A stretch of 64,000 nucleotides of DNA from Mangifera indica (GCF_011075055.1 NC_058144.1:16049807-16113806), one strand, 5' to 3'. Counted from the stretch's first letter, positions 21,241-33,344 are shown. Program-made: numbers and translations. The notes: a model not told the origin generated them from the sequence alone.

Positions 21241-22540
21241 TACCTTACCTTTCACATGACACCTAGTTGAAAGATATTTTCCTTCAGCTCATCATTTTTT
21301 TCCTTATATTGTAAATCTGAAGCTTTTTTAGAGACTAGTGCGTCACCTTCTAGGACATACTCCAACTTTTCATCACTAGCATCCTCTAATGGTGGCATAG
21401 ACTCATCATTCGAATCTTCTTCTATCTTAAACTCACCATCCTCCCTTAACAGCATAGTTCTTTTGTTATAACACTAAGAGGCTATGTGACTACTACCTAA
21501 ACACTTAAAACATTTGATCTCATTGTTTCTCTTTAGTAGTTCAAATTTGGTACTAGTTTTCTCTCAAATAGGTTCCTCTCCCCTAGGTTTTAAGTGTTCG
21601 ATTTGTAGCTTATAAGGTGGTTTGTCATCTTTCTTTGACACACTTGGTTTCCAAGGGCTAGAATAGGACCACACATCCCTTTTACCCTTTCGTTGTAACT
21701 GTCTCTCTACTTTTGTCGCTATAGACACCAAATCCCTTAATTTTATATAATGTTGGAGCTTTAATACATTTGTTATATCCTTGTTCAACCCATTTAAGAA
21801 CCTAGCCATAATGGTTTCTTTATCCTCCTCTATATCAGCCCTAATCATGACTATCTTCATCTCCTTGTAATAGTCCTCTACACTTTTTGTCCCTTGCCTA
21901 AACGTCTATAATTTTTAAAGTAAATCCTTATGGTAATAGGTTGGAACAAACCACTACCTCATCACACTCTTCATATCATCCCAAGTATCTATGGGTCTAC
22001 CCAAATTCCTACGCCTATTTTTTACTAACTGATCTCACCAAATACTTGCATAATCGATGAATTTTATAGCCCTAATTTCACCTTTTTCTCCTTCGTACAC
22101 CTTTGGATATTGAAAACCTGATCTACTTCACGTTCCTCATCTAAATAAGCCTTCGGGTCATTTCTACCCTTAAAAAGGTGGAATTTTCATCTTAATAGTA
22201 TTGAGGTTACTATCACCATGTTTATGTCCTTTATACAAACTATTTTTATGCCATTTTCATCCTTCTTTGCTCTTTAAAGTAATTTGCCTATCACTACCCT
22301 CATCACCCTCACTATTAGAGTCAACTCTATCTTTATCTCGCTCTAAAGGTGTTTTTCTTCTTCCCTACTCCTACTAGATCCCTCTCTATCACTTTGTTGC
22401 TTCTCTAACCTATCCAACCTATCATTAACACTCACTATCACATTAAAGAAGTGTTTGAATTGTTGTTGGATGGCTTGCATTGTAAAAGCCTCGGTATTAC
22501 CCGAATCTTCCACAACACTAGTAATTTTAGGATCTACCAT
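21241..22540 (-). pseudogene. C1 gag
   Basis: The start is placed at the ATG at 22540, where MVDPKITSVVEDSGNTEAF parallels MIDPKNTSV in C3. AFTMQAIQQQFKHFF and VSVNDRLDRLEKQQSD follow. The central part (21564-21860) has ETIMARFLNGLNKDITNV and VERQLQRKGKRDVWSYSS. The zinc knuckle near 21480-21520 reads CFKCLGSSHIASxC with a stop at the residue before the last cysteine, so all four ligands are encoded but the frame is cut. An acidic C-terminal part (MLLREDGEFKIEEDSNDESM) precedes protease. Confidence 0.84.
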
Positions 22541-23863
22541 GTCTAAAATTTCAGAACAAAAAAATGTATATTTATAAATAAGAATCCTCACATGCTCCCT
22601 CATGTGTTTACACTCATGCTCATGTTTTCACTCTAACATTCTCACACATTCTATAATATGAATTTTATAAAGAACCCATTAAGAGCAACTTTAAGACTAG
22701 CACAATCACTAATGAAAATAAACGAATGGAATAAAGACTAAAGAAAAAAGATGGAAACAAATAAAAGAATGAAACAATTAAGAAAATAAAACTAGAAAGA
22801 GACAACAAGAATGGAGAGTCAAATTCAAAGGAGATAAGTGATTCTAATTGTTTTCCTCGATCTTTTTTTTTTTTCTTTTCTAATTTATTTAAACAACTTC
22901 TTGGCCAAATTTACACTACACTAATTTCTTGATTTTGTTTTCTTTTATGACTTATAAACAAACTTCAATCAAGAATGATGTGACTCACATAAGATCTAGA
23001 TAACTACTTCCTAATTTTAGCAAACTCATACCTTTTCCCAAACAAAATTCACGCACTCAAAGAAAATAAGCCAAGACTCAAACTTTAAATTTCAGTAATC
23101 TCAAGATTTCTTCCCAAAGTTCAAAGTATTCAATACAAACTCTTAATAACTCTTGGGTAACCCCAATTCTCTGAAGAATTCAAGAACAAAACAAGAAACA
23201 TCAACCAAGAAACTATTTTCCTAACTTGGCAAACAAACTTTTCTCCAAGAATTTCAAGATCAACATAAAACAAAATTCACCCAAGATATTACTTACCCAA
23301 TTCAGCTCACAGTAGACACGCCAAGGTTTTTTGAAATTTTGATTATAAAACAATAAAACCTTAAACAAAACATAACACAACACATCTATTTGACCATAAC
23401 TAATTCCTTTTTTTTATTTTATTTTTTTATTTATTTATTTTTTTTTTTTCTTGCTTTTTTTTTTCAATCAAAGATCAATCAAGAACAAATTTAGACATCA
23501 CATAACTAGAATTCAACTTCACTAGTTTTTCAAGCAAGAATTTCAAGAATCAAAGGAAAAGACACCAAGAATGACAATTAACACAAAAGAAACAAGAAAT
23601 AAGGATCAAGATCACAAAGGAAATCAAAAACAAGACAAGAATCATAAATCCTAAATTTGGCACTATCAAGATTCACCAAGATTTGGTGAAATTTGATCAA
23701 ACTCTTCCTTAGGTGATTGAAATAAATGTAGAAAAGAAGGAAACACAAGAATTTCACACGAAAACATAGAAAGACTCAAGTAGCCAACAAATTTTTGGCA
23801 ACACCAAAAAACACAAGAAAAAGAAACTTTTTCTAAAAAATGACAAGAACCTGATTTAATATG
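22541..23863 (-). other. C1 leader
   Basis: About 1.3 kb of non-coding sequence between primer site and gag. It has pyrimidine runs on the plus strand near 22862-22880 and 23407-23465 and no recognisable domain. The leaders of C2 and C3 align with it. Confidence 0.7.
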
Positions 23864-23875
23864 GCTCTAATATCA
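23864..23875 (-). other. Primer binding site of C1
   Basis: Minus strand TGATATTAGAGC, two mismatches from TGGTATCAGAGC, four bases inside the 5' LTR. Confidence 0.75.
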
Positions 23876-23879
23876 TATT

Positions 23880-24707
23880 TGATGTGAACTTCAATGACGA
23901 TGTGAGAAACCCAATCAAGAATTGATCTTAGCCTAGGATTGAAACAGGTTCCACCTTGACCCAATATGAATAAAATTCATACAAATCTTGGTATAGATTA
24001 ATGATTAGAATGCCACAAGAGATGAACCTTGATAAGTTCTTGATAGTTTTAAATCAAAAAGTTGAAATCTTGAAACAAGGTTGAACTCACGGTACTGTTC
24101 ATACATTACAGTTCATTCTTTTAAAAAAAATTGTTTTTTTTTAAATGGTGTCTACAAACCCTAAAGGTCTAACTTGACCTTAACCCAATGGACTACGCAA
24201 TTTACCTAAACCTATTAACTAATTAAATGCCTAATAACCTAAGTCAAAAACCAACATGAAATTTGGGGTCTAAAAATAACTAATTTAAGTAGCTTATTAT
24301 ATAACACATAACTTAAATAAAAGCTTGAGCTTTTAATAAAACAAGTTTTAGCCCATTACAAAAAAATACTAATAACATAATCCTAGGCTTAGCCAAGGTA
24401 TGTTTGGATGCCTTCCCTTGAATGCTTCCATAATGGCTTAATATGACATGCTACTCTTGGGTTAGGTTTTATCCCTTGTGACTGATTCCTTTACTTCTTC
24501 TCAAATTGAAACTGGATCAAATTAACTTATCCCTCAATGTTTTCCTTGACCCAATCGACCTCCATGATGCTTGACTTGGACCAAAGCTCTTTAATGAGTC
24601 CATTTAAGGTTTGTTACAACTTCTTGGCTTGACCCCTTGTAATTGATTCCTCTGGTATTTGAAGTGGATCAACCCCATGACTTGATGCTCTGTTTGGTGC
24701 TCTATCA
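23880..24707 (-). repeat. 5' LTR of C1 (family C)
   Basis: 828 bp, the same length as the 3' LTR of this element. On the minus strand it starts TGATAGAGCACC and ends GAAGTTCACATCA. The right flank GTAGC (24708-24712) matches the left flank of C1. Confidence 0.9.
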
Positions 24708-25227
24708 GTAGCTTCCTTGGACATATGACGGTAAGACATTGCTTGGAGGTGACATGTGGCAGCGAATTATGAAAAGAGATGTTATGGTTGGGACAATTTT
24801 CAAGTGTCCCAATTGGGACATTTAATTTATGTGACTTGAAAATATTTAATGGTCATGGTTGGGACATCAAATGTATGACACATGGCATGTTGAAAATACT
24901 TAATAGTTATGGCTGGGACATATTTGTCATGGTTAGGATATTAAATGAATGAGTTAAAAATATTTAATTTGGGTCATGGCTGGACAACTTTACTCAAGAT
25001 GAATGGCACCACTGGACCTTTGTTGTTTTTGAGTCATTTTTATTTCCAGAATATTAAACTATTAACGCACAACTTGGTAATGGAAAAGGTACAACAATAT
25101 TTTCTTGCTTCAAATTTATTCACAAATTTCACACTTTGTCTATCTTGTAATACATTTATGCATTCTTTGGACATATTAGCAAATTAAACTTACATTTTTA
25201 TCATCATCAAAACATTAAGATTCAACA
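24708..25227 (-). repeat. S1 5' LTR, segment 3 (start of LTR)
   Basis: It resumes after C1 and ends at 25227 with TTCAACA, which on the minus strand is TGTTGAATCTTAATGTTTTG, a typical Sirevirus LTR start. A short GGTTGGGACA-type motif recurs between about 24788 and 24935. Beyond 25227 the sequence matches a D-family LTR. Confidence 0.75.
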
Positions 25228-26493
25228 AGGTATCTATAAAGGTAGTAATAAACCATACCGTGAGATATATAGAGGCTATGGTAGATCGATAAAGGATTCG
25301 TCACTCTTGAACACAAGAGAAGATATCTCATAAAAGAATATTGAATGACATCTCTGATTGCTTAAATTTATAGCCATAGTGAGATAACGTTGTAGCCTAA
25401 TCCATGATAGTCATTAATATGTATCAATTCATACTGAAGAACTACTAAGATAAACATATTTCTATGTCTTAGCCTTGAGAGATATCAGTTGACAAAATGA
25501 ATGAATTGCACATAACAATCATATTATAAAAGCTTAAGAGATGTGTGCTGACATTCTATCGTCTTGGTGGCCATGGTGCTTTACTGAAGGCAAATTTTGG
25601 TCTGTATATAAATTCAACCCAAATCCAAACACTACCGATTCGATGGAGACCTTATGGATTACACATATAATGAAGTTGAGTTAAACTCAGAGGTGTGAAT
25701 TATTTTTGACAATCTTAGTGTTTAAAGTCAAGAGAGAGACTACAAATGGACTAAGTTTGCCCAATAGGATTGAAAGGACTTGGTTTGACCATGCCTTGAC
25801 CAAGTGCACAACTATGCACTTAATGTGCCAGTGGTGAACTTGGTAGGAGAGGTGTTAGCCATGCAAATGCATGATGTTGACCAATTCCATAAATAAAAGG
25901 CATTTTAACTGGCATACACATATGGTGCTAGTCGTGCAAGCTTTTTAGCCATGTTAGTTGGCATACACATGTGATATCGATCATGAAAATGGCTTGGTAG
26001 AATGTCAACTATACATTTTACATGCTAGCCATACATATGTGTTGATGAGTATAGTGCTTGATTGAAATTCCAACTATGCTTGGACATTGCACATATATAT
26101 AAGGAATATTTTTTTTCATGTAAAATACAAAACACATAACAAAGTGAAAACCTAGTCACCATTCTCTTTGTTTCTCTCCTTCCCATGAATATTGTGAGTC
26201 CAATTAAGAGCCCTAATAGCCTTTTCGCTTGGATTTCCTCTTCTGTGTTCATTCTTAGTATGAATACCAAGGTATTGTCTTGTTAGGGTTAGATAGCATA
26301 TTGTTTTAGGCCACATGAAGTTTTAAATGAGTCATCAACATAGGTATAAATCTAAAACCCTATGAGTTTTTAGCATACTCATGAATTTTATGTTTAAAAT
26401 AAGTATCTTGGATAAGGTTTTCAATATTGTTTGTTTTTAAAAAATTTTAAATTCCACTACACTATTAGTTATTGGTGCCTTGAAAACCCTATA
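25228..26493 (+). repeat. 5' LTR of D1 (left part missing)
   Basis: Aligned with 39897-40977, starting at TATCTATAAAGGTAGTAATA (39905 in the other copy). It contains a TATA-like box at 26094-26102 and ends ACCCTATA just before a primer site. The last 170 bp or so have no partner because the 3' LTR is truncated. Confidence 0.8.
26094..26102 (+). promoter_or_regulatory. TATA-like box in the D1 5' LTR
   Basis: TATATATAA, aligned with TATAAATTA at 40742-40750 in the 3' LTR, lies upstream of a CTCTTTGTTTCTCTC stretch typical of a plant 5' untranslated start. Confidence 0.45.
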
Positions 26494-26494
26494 G

Positions 26495-26507
26495 TGGTAT
26501 CAACACC
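26495..26507 (+). other. Primer binding site of D1
   Basis: TGGTATCAACACC, whose first seven bases match the tRNA-Met primer site, one base after the LTR end. E1 has TGGTATTATCGCC in the same place. Confidence 0.6.
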
Positions 26508-27028
26508 AACGTTTAGCATAATTTTCATGAAAATTATATCTACAGTTAATTTTATATGTTGTTTGCATATAATTGGATTAATCAAAACTCGACATAAAAT
26601 CTACAAAGATGATTTACAATCGTGTTGTTACCCTATTATTGAGTGATGATTCTCAAATTTTTGTATGAGTTTTGTTGATATATGTTGGTTAATTTAGGCT
26701 GAATGTCATAGGTTTCATGTTGTTACACAAAATGGCTTTCAAATCATATTGATTGCATGATCCGAAGGTTATCACTAGTGCAAGTATAATTTATATGTCG
26801 TATTCCCTCACCCTGGTGATATAGCTTGCCAGAAACTAAGAAATTTTTGGTACTTCTACACGAGGAAGAAACCTAGAAATTTTTGCATTTGGAATCACCA
26901 AGCACGAATGGCACAAAGTCGTGCATGTTGCCTTATGACACCTCACCTCGGCACAATAGAATTTCAATTGATATGCACGGTTGGAGACCTCTTGTCCCAG
27001 TTATGTACTTTGGTTCTTCCAGTTGTGT
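26508..27028 (+). other. D1 leader, part 1
   Basis: Non-coding sequence between the primer site and the C2 insertion. Its first 60 bases align with the E1 leader start (GTTTAG, TTTCATGAAAAT). It ends with TGTGT (27024-27028), the left target-site duplication of C2. The frame at 26883-27185 spans the C2 junction and is not a gene. Confidence 0.6.
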
Positions 27029-27726
27029 TGATGGAGACATCATCAAAGCACTAAGCCACAAGGTTGATCCACTTCAAATACTAGTACGAATAATTATGAA
27101 AAGTCGAGATAAAATGTTGCAACAAGCCTTAAATGGACTCATGGATGAGCTTTGTTCCAAGTCAAGCATCATGGAGGCCAACTAGGCCAAAGAAGGCATC
27201 GAGGGACTAGTTAATTTGATCTAGTGCTCAGTTCAAGAAGGAGTAGAGGAATCGACCATAGGGGATAAAAGCCCAATCCAAAAGTAGCGTGCCTTGGTTA
27301 GGCCTAGGATTACATTATTATTATTTTTTTGTAATGGGTTAAAACTAGTTTTATTGAAGCCCAAGCTTTTATTTAAGTTGTGTATTATATAATGGGCTAC
27401 TTAAATTAGTTATTTTTAAAGCCCAAATGTCATGTTGGTTCTTAGGTTATTAGGCATTTAATTAGTTAATGGGCTTAGGTAAATTGAGTAGTCCATTGGG
27501 TTAAGGTCAAGTTAGGCCTTTAGAGTTTGTAGACACCATTAAAAATATATATATTTTTTTGGGAAGGATGAATAGAAACTGTGAGTTTTAACTTTGTTTC
27601 AAGATTTCAACTTCTTGATTCAAAACTATCAAGAACTTATCAAAGTCCATCCCTTGTGGCTTTTTAATCACTAATTGTTGTTGATTCTTGATCAGGTTTC
27701 ACATGTTGTCGTTGAAGTTCACATCA
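27029..27726 (+). repeat. 5' LTR of C2 (family C, internally deleted)
   Basis: Starts TGATGGAGAC and ends GTTCACATCA. It lacks about 130 bp found in the other family C LTRs, mainly between CTAATT near 27675 and TTGATTCTTGATCAGG. The tail frame reads MLQQALNGLMDELCSKSSI. Confidence 0.85.
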
Positions 27727-27730
27727 AATT

Positions 27731-27743
27731 TGGTATTAGAGCC
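27731..27743 (+). other. Primer binding site of C2
   Basis: TGGTATTAGAGCC, one mismatch from the tRNA-Met primer site over its first 12 bases, four bases after the LTR end. Confidence 0.8.
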
Positions 27744-28965
27744 ACATCGAATTAGGTTTTTGTTATTCTTTTCAAAAAATTTTGTTGTTCTTCTATTTCT
27801 TGGTGTTGTCAAAAATTTGTTAGTTATTTTCTTCAATCTTTTCTTTCCTTTCGTGTGAAATTCGTGTGTTTCCTTCCTTTCTATATCTAATCCAATCATC
27901 TAAAGAAGAGTTTGACCAAATTTCGCCAAATCTTGGTGAATCTTAATTGTGCCAAATTTAGAGTTTATGATTCTTGTCTTGTTTTTCAATTTCCTTTGTG
28001 ATGTTGATCCTTATTTCTTATGTCCTTTGTGTTAATTGTCATTCTTGGTGTCTTTTCCTTTGATTCTTGGAATTTTTGCTTGAAAAACTCATGAAGCTGA
28101 ATTCTAGGTTATGTGGTGCTTAAATTTATTCTTGATTGATCTTTGGTTTAAAAAAAAAATAGCAACAAAAAAAATACAAAAAAAGAAAATTAAAAAAAAA
28201 AAGGAATTGGTTATAGTCAAATTGGTGTGTTATGCTTGGTTAAGATTTGATTGGTTTATAATCAAAATTTCAAACAACCCTTGGTGTGTGTAGTGTGACC
28301 CAAATTGGGAAAGTAGTTTTTTGGTTGATCTTTCTTGTTTTGTTCTTGAAGTCTTGGGAGAATTTTGGGTTGGCCAAGAATTATTGTGAGTTTGTGTTGA
28401 ATTTTTTAAACTTAGGTCTTGGCTTATTTTCTTTGAGTGCATGAATCTTGTTTGGGAAAAAGGTGTGAGTTTGTTGAAATTAGAAAGTAGTTGACTAGAT
28501 CTTGTGTGAGTCACTCTAGTCTTGATTGAAGTTTGCTTGTAAGTCATAAAAGAAAGCAAAAATCAAGAAACTAGTCTAGTGTAAATTCAGCCAACAAATT
28601 GTTAAAAAAATGAAAAAAGAAATCAGAAAACAAAGGAAAAAAATCGAGGAGAAAAAGTAGAATCACGTACCTCTTTTGAATTTGACTCTTCATTCTTGTT
28701 GTCTCTTTCAAGTTTTCTTTTCTTGATTGTTTCATTCTTTTATTTGTTTCCATCTTTTCAATTCTGAAAATTTTTCCTTTTTGAGTCTTTATTCCATTTC
28801 GTTTGTCTTCATTAGTGATTGTGTTTGTCTCAAGGTTATTCTTGATTAGTTCTTTATAAAATTCAGATTATAAAGTGTGTGAAAACATTAGAGTGTAAAC
28901 TTATGAAGGAGCGTGTGAAGATTCTTATTTATAAATATACATTTTTTTTTCCTGAAATTTTAGAC
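27744..28965 (+). other. C2 leader
   Basis: Non-coding sequence with A-rich runs near 28150-28205 and 28600-28660. It aligns with 53466-54820 of C3 and, inverted, with the C1 leader. Minus-strand frames here are shadows. Confidence 0.68.
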
Positions 28966-30260
28966 ATGGTAGATCTCAAAAACACTAGTGTTGTAATGGT
29001 TGGGTAATACCAAGGCTTTTACAATGCAAGCCATCTGACAACAATTCAAGTGCCTCTTTAATATGATAAGGAGTGTTAATGATAAGTTAGACATGTTAGA
29101 GAAGCAACAAAGTAATAGAGAGAGATCTAGTAGAAGTAAAAGAAAAAGAAAAACACTTTTAGAGCGAGATAAAGATAAGGTCAATTCTGAAAGTAAAGGT
29201 GATAGGGTAGTGGTAGGCAAATTACTTTAGAGAGCAAAAGGGACAAAGATGGCATAAAAATAGTTTATATAAAGGAGATAGAGGGGTGATAGTAACCTCG
29301 TAGTATTAAGATGAAAATTTCATCTTTTCAGGGTAAACATGACCTAAACACCTATTTAGATTAGGAAAATAAAGTAGATCAGGTTTTTGACATCTACAGG
29401 CATATAGGGGAGAAAAAGGTGAAATTAGTAGCTATAGAATTCACCAATTATACAAGTATTTGGTGGGATCAGTTACTAAGGAATTAGCATAGGAATTTGG
29501 GTAGACCTATAGATACTTGAGATGATATGAAGATTGTGATGAGGCATTGGTTTGGTCCAAGCCAATACCATAAGGATTTACTTCAAAAATTACAAGGGCT
29601 TAGGCAAGGGACAAAAAGTGTAGAAGACTATCACAAGGAGATAGAGATAGTCATGATTAAGGCAAATATAGAAAAGGATAGAGAGACCACTATGGCTAGG
29701 TTCTTAAATAGGTTGAACAAGGATATAACAAATGTAGTAGAGCTTCAACATTATGTAGAATTAGAGGATTTGATGCATATGGTAATGAAGGTAGAAAGGC
29801 AATTACAATAAAAAATGGATGTGGGGTTCTACTATAGCCCTTGGAAACCAAGTGTGTCATAGAGAGATGACAAACCATCTTATAAGCCAAAAACCGAATG
29901 CTTTAAACCTCAGGGAGAGGAACCTAGTCGAGAGAAACCTAGTACGAAGCCCGAACCACCAAAAAGAAACAGTAAGATCAAATATTTTAAGTGTTTGGGT
30001 AAGAGTCACATAGCCTTTCAATGTCTTAACAAAAAAACTATGTTGTTGAGAAAGGATGGTGAGTATGAGACAAAAGAAGAGTTGAGTGATAAGTCTATGC
30101 TACCATTAGAGGATGCTAGTGATGAAGAGTTGGAGCAAACAGTAGAAGGTGAGGCATTAGTGTTTATGAGAGTTTTAAATTTACAATACAAGGAAGAAAA
30201 TGATGAGTTGAGAGAGAATATCTTTCATACTAGGTGTCATGTGAAGGATAAGTTGTGTAC
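28966..30260 (+). pseudogene. C2 gag
   Basis: The start ATG at 28966 aligns with that of C3 (MVDLKNTSVV against MIDPKNTSVM). The first part is frameshifted. The central part is readable: LVAIEFTNYTSIWWDQLL, then 29527-29811 with YHKDLLQKLQGLRQGTKSVE, TTMARFLNRLNKDITNVVEL and KVERQLQ. The zinc knuckle near 29980-30020 reads YFKCLGKSHIAFQC, so the first cysteine has become tyrosine. The acidic C-terminal region (29995-30363) includes DKSMLPLEDASDEELEQ. Confidence 0.84.
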
Positions 30261-31060
30261 TTTGATAATAGATAGGGGTAGTTCCACGAATGTAGCTAGA
30301 TTTAAGCTTGTACAAAAACTTAGTTTACTTACACTTAAACACTGTAGACCTTATAAACTCTAGTGGTTAAATGACTGTGGAGAGATTAAAGTGAATAAAT
30401 AAGTGGTTGTGACTTTGTCTGTAGGTATGTATCAAGATGAGGTTTTGTGTGTTGTAGTACCCATGCATGCTGGTCACATTTTATTGGGTAAGTCTTAGCA
30501 ATATGATAGAAAAATGACACATTATTGGTTTAAAAATAGGTATTCTTTCATGATGAACAATAAGTTAATAACCCTTGTACCTTTGTCACCAAAACAAGTT
30601 TATAATGATCAAGTTAGGAGGAAAAAAATGCTTGATGAAAAGAAAGAAAGTAAGTGTGAGAAAAAAAGAGAAAATTTGAGTGAGGAAGAGAGAAGAATGA
30701 ATGGGGCCAAAAATAAGAGAAAAGAAAAGGAGATTGAGAAATTCGGCCTTGAGAAAAGAAAAAGGAGAGAAAAAAATAAGCAGGAAAAAAAAAGCTTTTA
30801 TGGAAAAGTGAGTGATATGAGGGTAGCCCTTGTGACCAAACAATATTTATTATTGTTGGTTTACAAAGAACAATTTTCGTTTTCCACTAACATTAACCAT
30901 TCTTTTCCTAGTGTGTTTGTTTCTCTTTTATAGGAGTTTGAAAATGTATTCCCTAAGGAAATTCCAAATGGATTACCATTGATTTGTAGGATCGAGCACC
31001 AGATTGATTTCATACCTAAAGCAGCGATACTTAATCGCCTAGCCTATAAAAGTAATCTTA
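30261..31060 (+). pseudogene. C2 protease and charged linker
   Basis: Protease begins TLIIDRGSSTNVA; C3 has IIDGGSC at this place, so the middle residue of the catalytic triplet is altered. HAGHILLGK and WFKNRYSFMMNNKLITLVPL follow. The linker (30620-30800) is highly charged, with repeated K/E/R residues. From VSDMRVALVTKQYL (about 30805) the frame leads to VFPKEIPNG, and it stops where a TAG replaces Gln in LLxEFENVFP. The function expected from the family is cleavage of the polyprotein. Confidence 0.8.
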
Positions 31061-32047
31061 ATAATATGCTTGATGAATTGCATGGATCATATATCTTTTC
31101 AAAAATTGATTTAAAAAGCGGGTATCATTAAATTAGGATGAAAGAAAGTGATAAATGGAAAACTACCTTTAAAACCAAACATGGCTTATATGAGTGGTTG
31201 GTAATGCCATTTGGGCTTACTAATGCACCTAATATGCTTATAAGATTAATGAACCATGTTTTATGTGCATTTATAAGCAAGTTTGTAATCATCTATTTTG
31301 ATGATATACTTATTTATAGTCGTAGTCTAGATGAGCATAAAAAAACACATGTGATGTTTTGTTTGTCCTTAAAAAAGAAAGATTTTTTGGTAATCTTAAG
31401 AAGTGTTCTTTTTGCACTAACCAAGTTGTGTTCTTAGGATTTGTGGTCTCATCTAGAGGGATTAAGGCAGATAAAGAGAAGTCAAGGCTATTCGAAAGTG
31501 GTCGACATCTACTTCCATTATCGAGGTTAGGAGTTTCCATGGTCTAGCTAGTTTCTATATGAGATTTATATGAGACTTTAGTACACTAGCTACACCATTA
31601 ACTAAAATAATTAAAAAGAATATAGGGTTTAAGTAGGGTAAGGAACAAGAACGTGCATTTGTTTTTATTAAAGATAAGTTGAGTATTGCACCTTTACTTG
31701 CTTTGCCTGATTTTTCTAAACTGTTTAAAGTTGACTGTAATGCTTCAGGTATAGGCATTGGAGCTATTTTAATGCAGGAAAATAGGCTCATAGCATTTTT
31801 CAATAAGAAACTCAACGAGGCCACCTTGAAGTATCCTACTTATGACAATGAGTTATATGTTTTGGTGAGGGCATTAGGGACATTGCAGTATTACCTTTAG
31901 TCACGCGCGTTAGTCATCGGAATAGATCATGAGTCCCTAAAACATTTAAAAGGACAAGGTAAGTTAAACAAGAGACATGTCAGGTGGGTTGAATTCACAG
32001 AAAATTTTCCTTATGTTATCAATTACAAGTAAGGTAAGGAAAATTTT
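31061..32047 (+). pseudogene. C2 reverse transcriptase and RNase H, N-terminal deletion
   Basis: The sequence passes from LAYKSNL directly to [20 protein letters not shown]. The intervening 70-80 residues, including the PKKDG and MCVDCR boxes present in C3 and A1, are deleted. The rest is well preserved: [34 protein letters not shown] and [11 protein letters not shown] (31138-31437), so the YFDD box is intact. RNase H (31679-32047) has [14 protein letters not shown], with Asn where the catalytic Asp is expected, a TAG stop at 31898-31900 where C3 has TGG, and a TAA at 32030-32032 where C3 has CAA. Confidence 0.86.
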
Positions 32048-33332
32048 GTGGCAAATGCATTATCATGCAGGTATACTCTAATCTCAACTTTAGATACTAA
32101 GTTGTTTAGATTTGCGTATATCAAGGATTTGTATGTGACTGATGTAGACTTTTCTAGTATTTATTATACTTGTGAGAAAGTTACATTTGGTAAGTTTTAT
32201 AGGCATGATGGATATTTGTTTACGGAGAATAAATTTTGTGCCTATGAGTTTCTTGCTTGAATTACTTGTTAGGGAAGCACATGGGGTTGGACTGATGGGT
32301 CATTTCAGCATAGCTAAAACCTTAGGCATCTTATAGGAGCATTTCTTTTAGCCATATATGAAAAAGGATGTTGAACGTATTTATAATAAATGTATTAGGA
32401 ATAAGCAGGCTAAGTCAAAGTTTTAACCCATGAATTGTATACACCCTTACCAATACCTAGTAAACCTTGGCTAGATATTTCTATAGACTTTGTGTTAGGG
32501 TTGCCTAGGACAAGGAAGGATAAGGATGCAATTTTTGTAGTCGTTGATAGATTTTCCAAAATGGCACATTTCTTTCTATGCCATAAAACTAATGATACTA
32601 TTAATATTACTTATTTGTTTTTTAGGGACATAGTAAGCTTACATAGAGTTCCAAGGAACATTGTGTCTAATTGAGATGTTAAGTTTCTTAGGTATTTTTG
32701 AAAGATATTATAAGGAAAAGTAAGCATGAAGCTCTTATATTCCAGTAGATGTCACCCCCAAACTAATAGGCAAACTGAAGTAGTAAATAGGATATTAACT
32801 TAGTTATTATGTGTTATGATTGAAAAGAACTTGAAAACTTGGGAGGAATGTTTACCATATGTAGAATTTGCATATAATAGAACAGTGCATTCCATTACAG
32901 GTTATTCCCCGTTTGAGATCGTTTATGGTTTTAATCCACCAACTCCTTTGGATCTTTTGTCATTGCCTGTTGATAAGAAAACTAGCTTAGATGGGAAAAG
33001 AAAAGTGAAGCTTGTGAAGTGGATTCATGAGAAGGTCAAACAAAACATTAAAAAATAGACTAAGTAGTTTACTAAGCAAGCTAACGAAGTAAAAAAGAAG
33101 GTGGTATTTTAACCAAGACATTGGGTGTTGGTACACATGCAAAAAGAAAGATTTCCTCAGCAATAGAAGTCAAATCTCCACCCAAATGGAGATGGTCCAT
33201 TTCAAGTCCTCGGGTAAATTGGAGATGATGCCTACAAATTAGATCTTTCAAGTGAGTACAATGTAAATGCTACTTTTAATGTTTCTAACTTACCTTTATT
33301 TGATGACACAGATTTGATAACAAATCCTTCTT
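32048..33332 (+). pseudogene. C2 integrase
   Basis: Begins after VANALSCRYTL. The N-terminal region (32048-32260) has [19 protein letters not shown], and the His/Cys zinc site is damaged ([11 protein letters not shown]). The core has [20 protein letters not shown] with the first Asp, [12 protein letters not shown], IVSNxDVKF around the second Asp, and RQTEVVNR with the Glu. 32816-33058 holds [20 protein letters not shown] and HSITGYSPFEIVYGFN. The C-terminal region ends with GDGPFQ-like sequence near 33190 and LPLFDDTDLITNPS before the purine tract. Confidence 0.85.
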
Positions 33333-33344
33333 GAGAGGAAGGAG
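33333..33344 (+). other. Polypurine tract of C2
   Basis: GAGAGGAAGGAG directly before the 3' LTR. Confidence 0.82.

Larger units (their letters stand above)
17501..24707 (-). mobile_element. Full-length Ty3/gypsy retrotransposon C1 with GTAGC target-site duplication
   Basis: 7207 bp with two 828-bp LTRs (17501-18328 and 23880-24707) and perfect 5-bp duplications GTAGC at 17496-17500 and 24708-24712. On the minus strand it carries primer site, leader, gag, protease, reverse transcriptase with an intact YLDD box, RNase H, integrase and polypurine tract. The coding region is broken by stops and by a deletion of roughly 130 bp near the end of integrase (about 18450). It sits inside the 5' LTR of S1, so it is younger than S1. 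Confidence 0.92.
10451..25227 (-). mobile_element. Sirevirus-like Ty1/copia retrotransposon S1 (3' end missing, 5' LTR split by insertions)
   Basis: Minus-strand order is 5' LTR, primer site, gag, protease, integrase, reverse transcriptase, RNase H, which is Ty1/copia. A gag with zinc knuckle plus a long charged helical stretch, and integrase entry VSTSRPLxLLHMDLCGPS, point to the Sirevirus lineage. The 5' LTR runs from 25227 back to about 15598; without A3 (815+5 bp) and C1 (7207+5 bp) it is about 1.6 kb. It starts TGTTGAATCTTAATG on the minus strand. No 3' LTR is present on the left and no envelope-like frame is seen. The right edge falls inside the 5' LTR of D1, so S1 probably inserted into D1. 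Confidence 0.82.

Noticed and set aside
446..26507. tRNA-Met-like segments (TGGTATTAGAGC and variants) as tRNA genes
   Set aside because: Only the 3'-end complement of tRNA-Met is present at each site, always just inside an LTR; they are primer binding sites.
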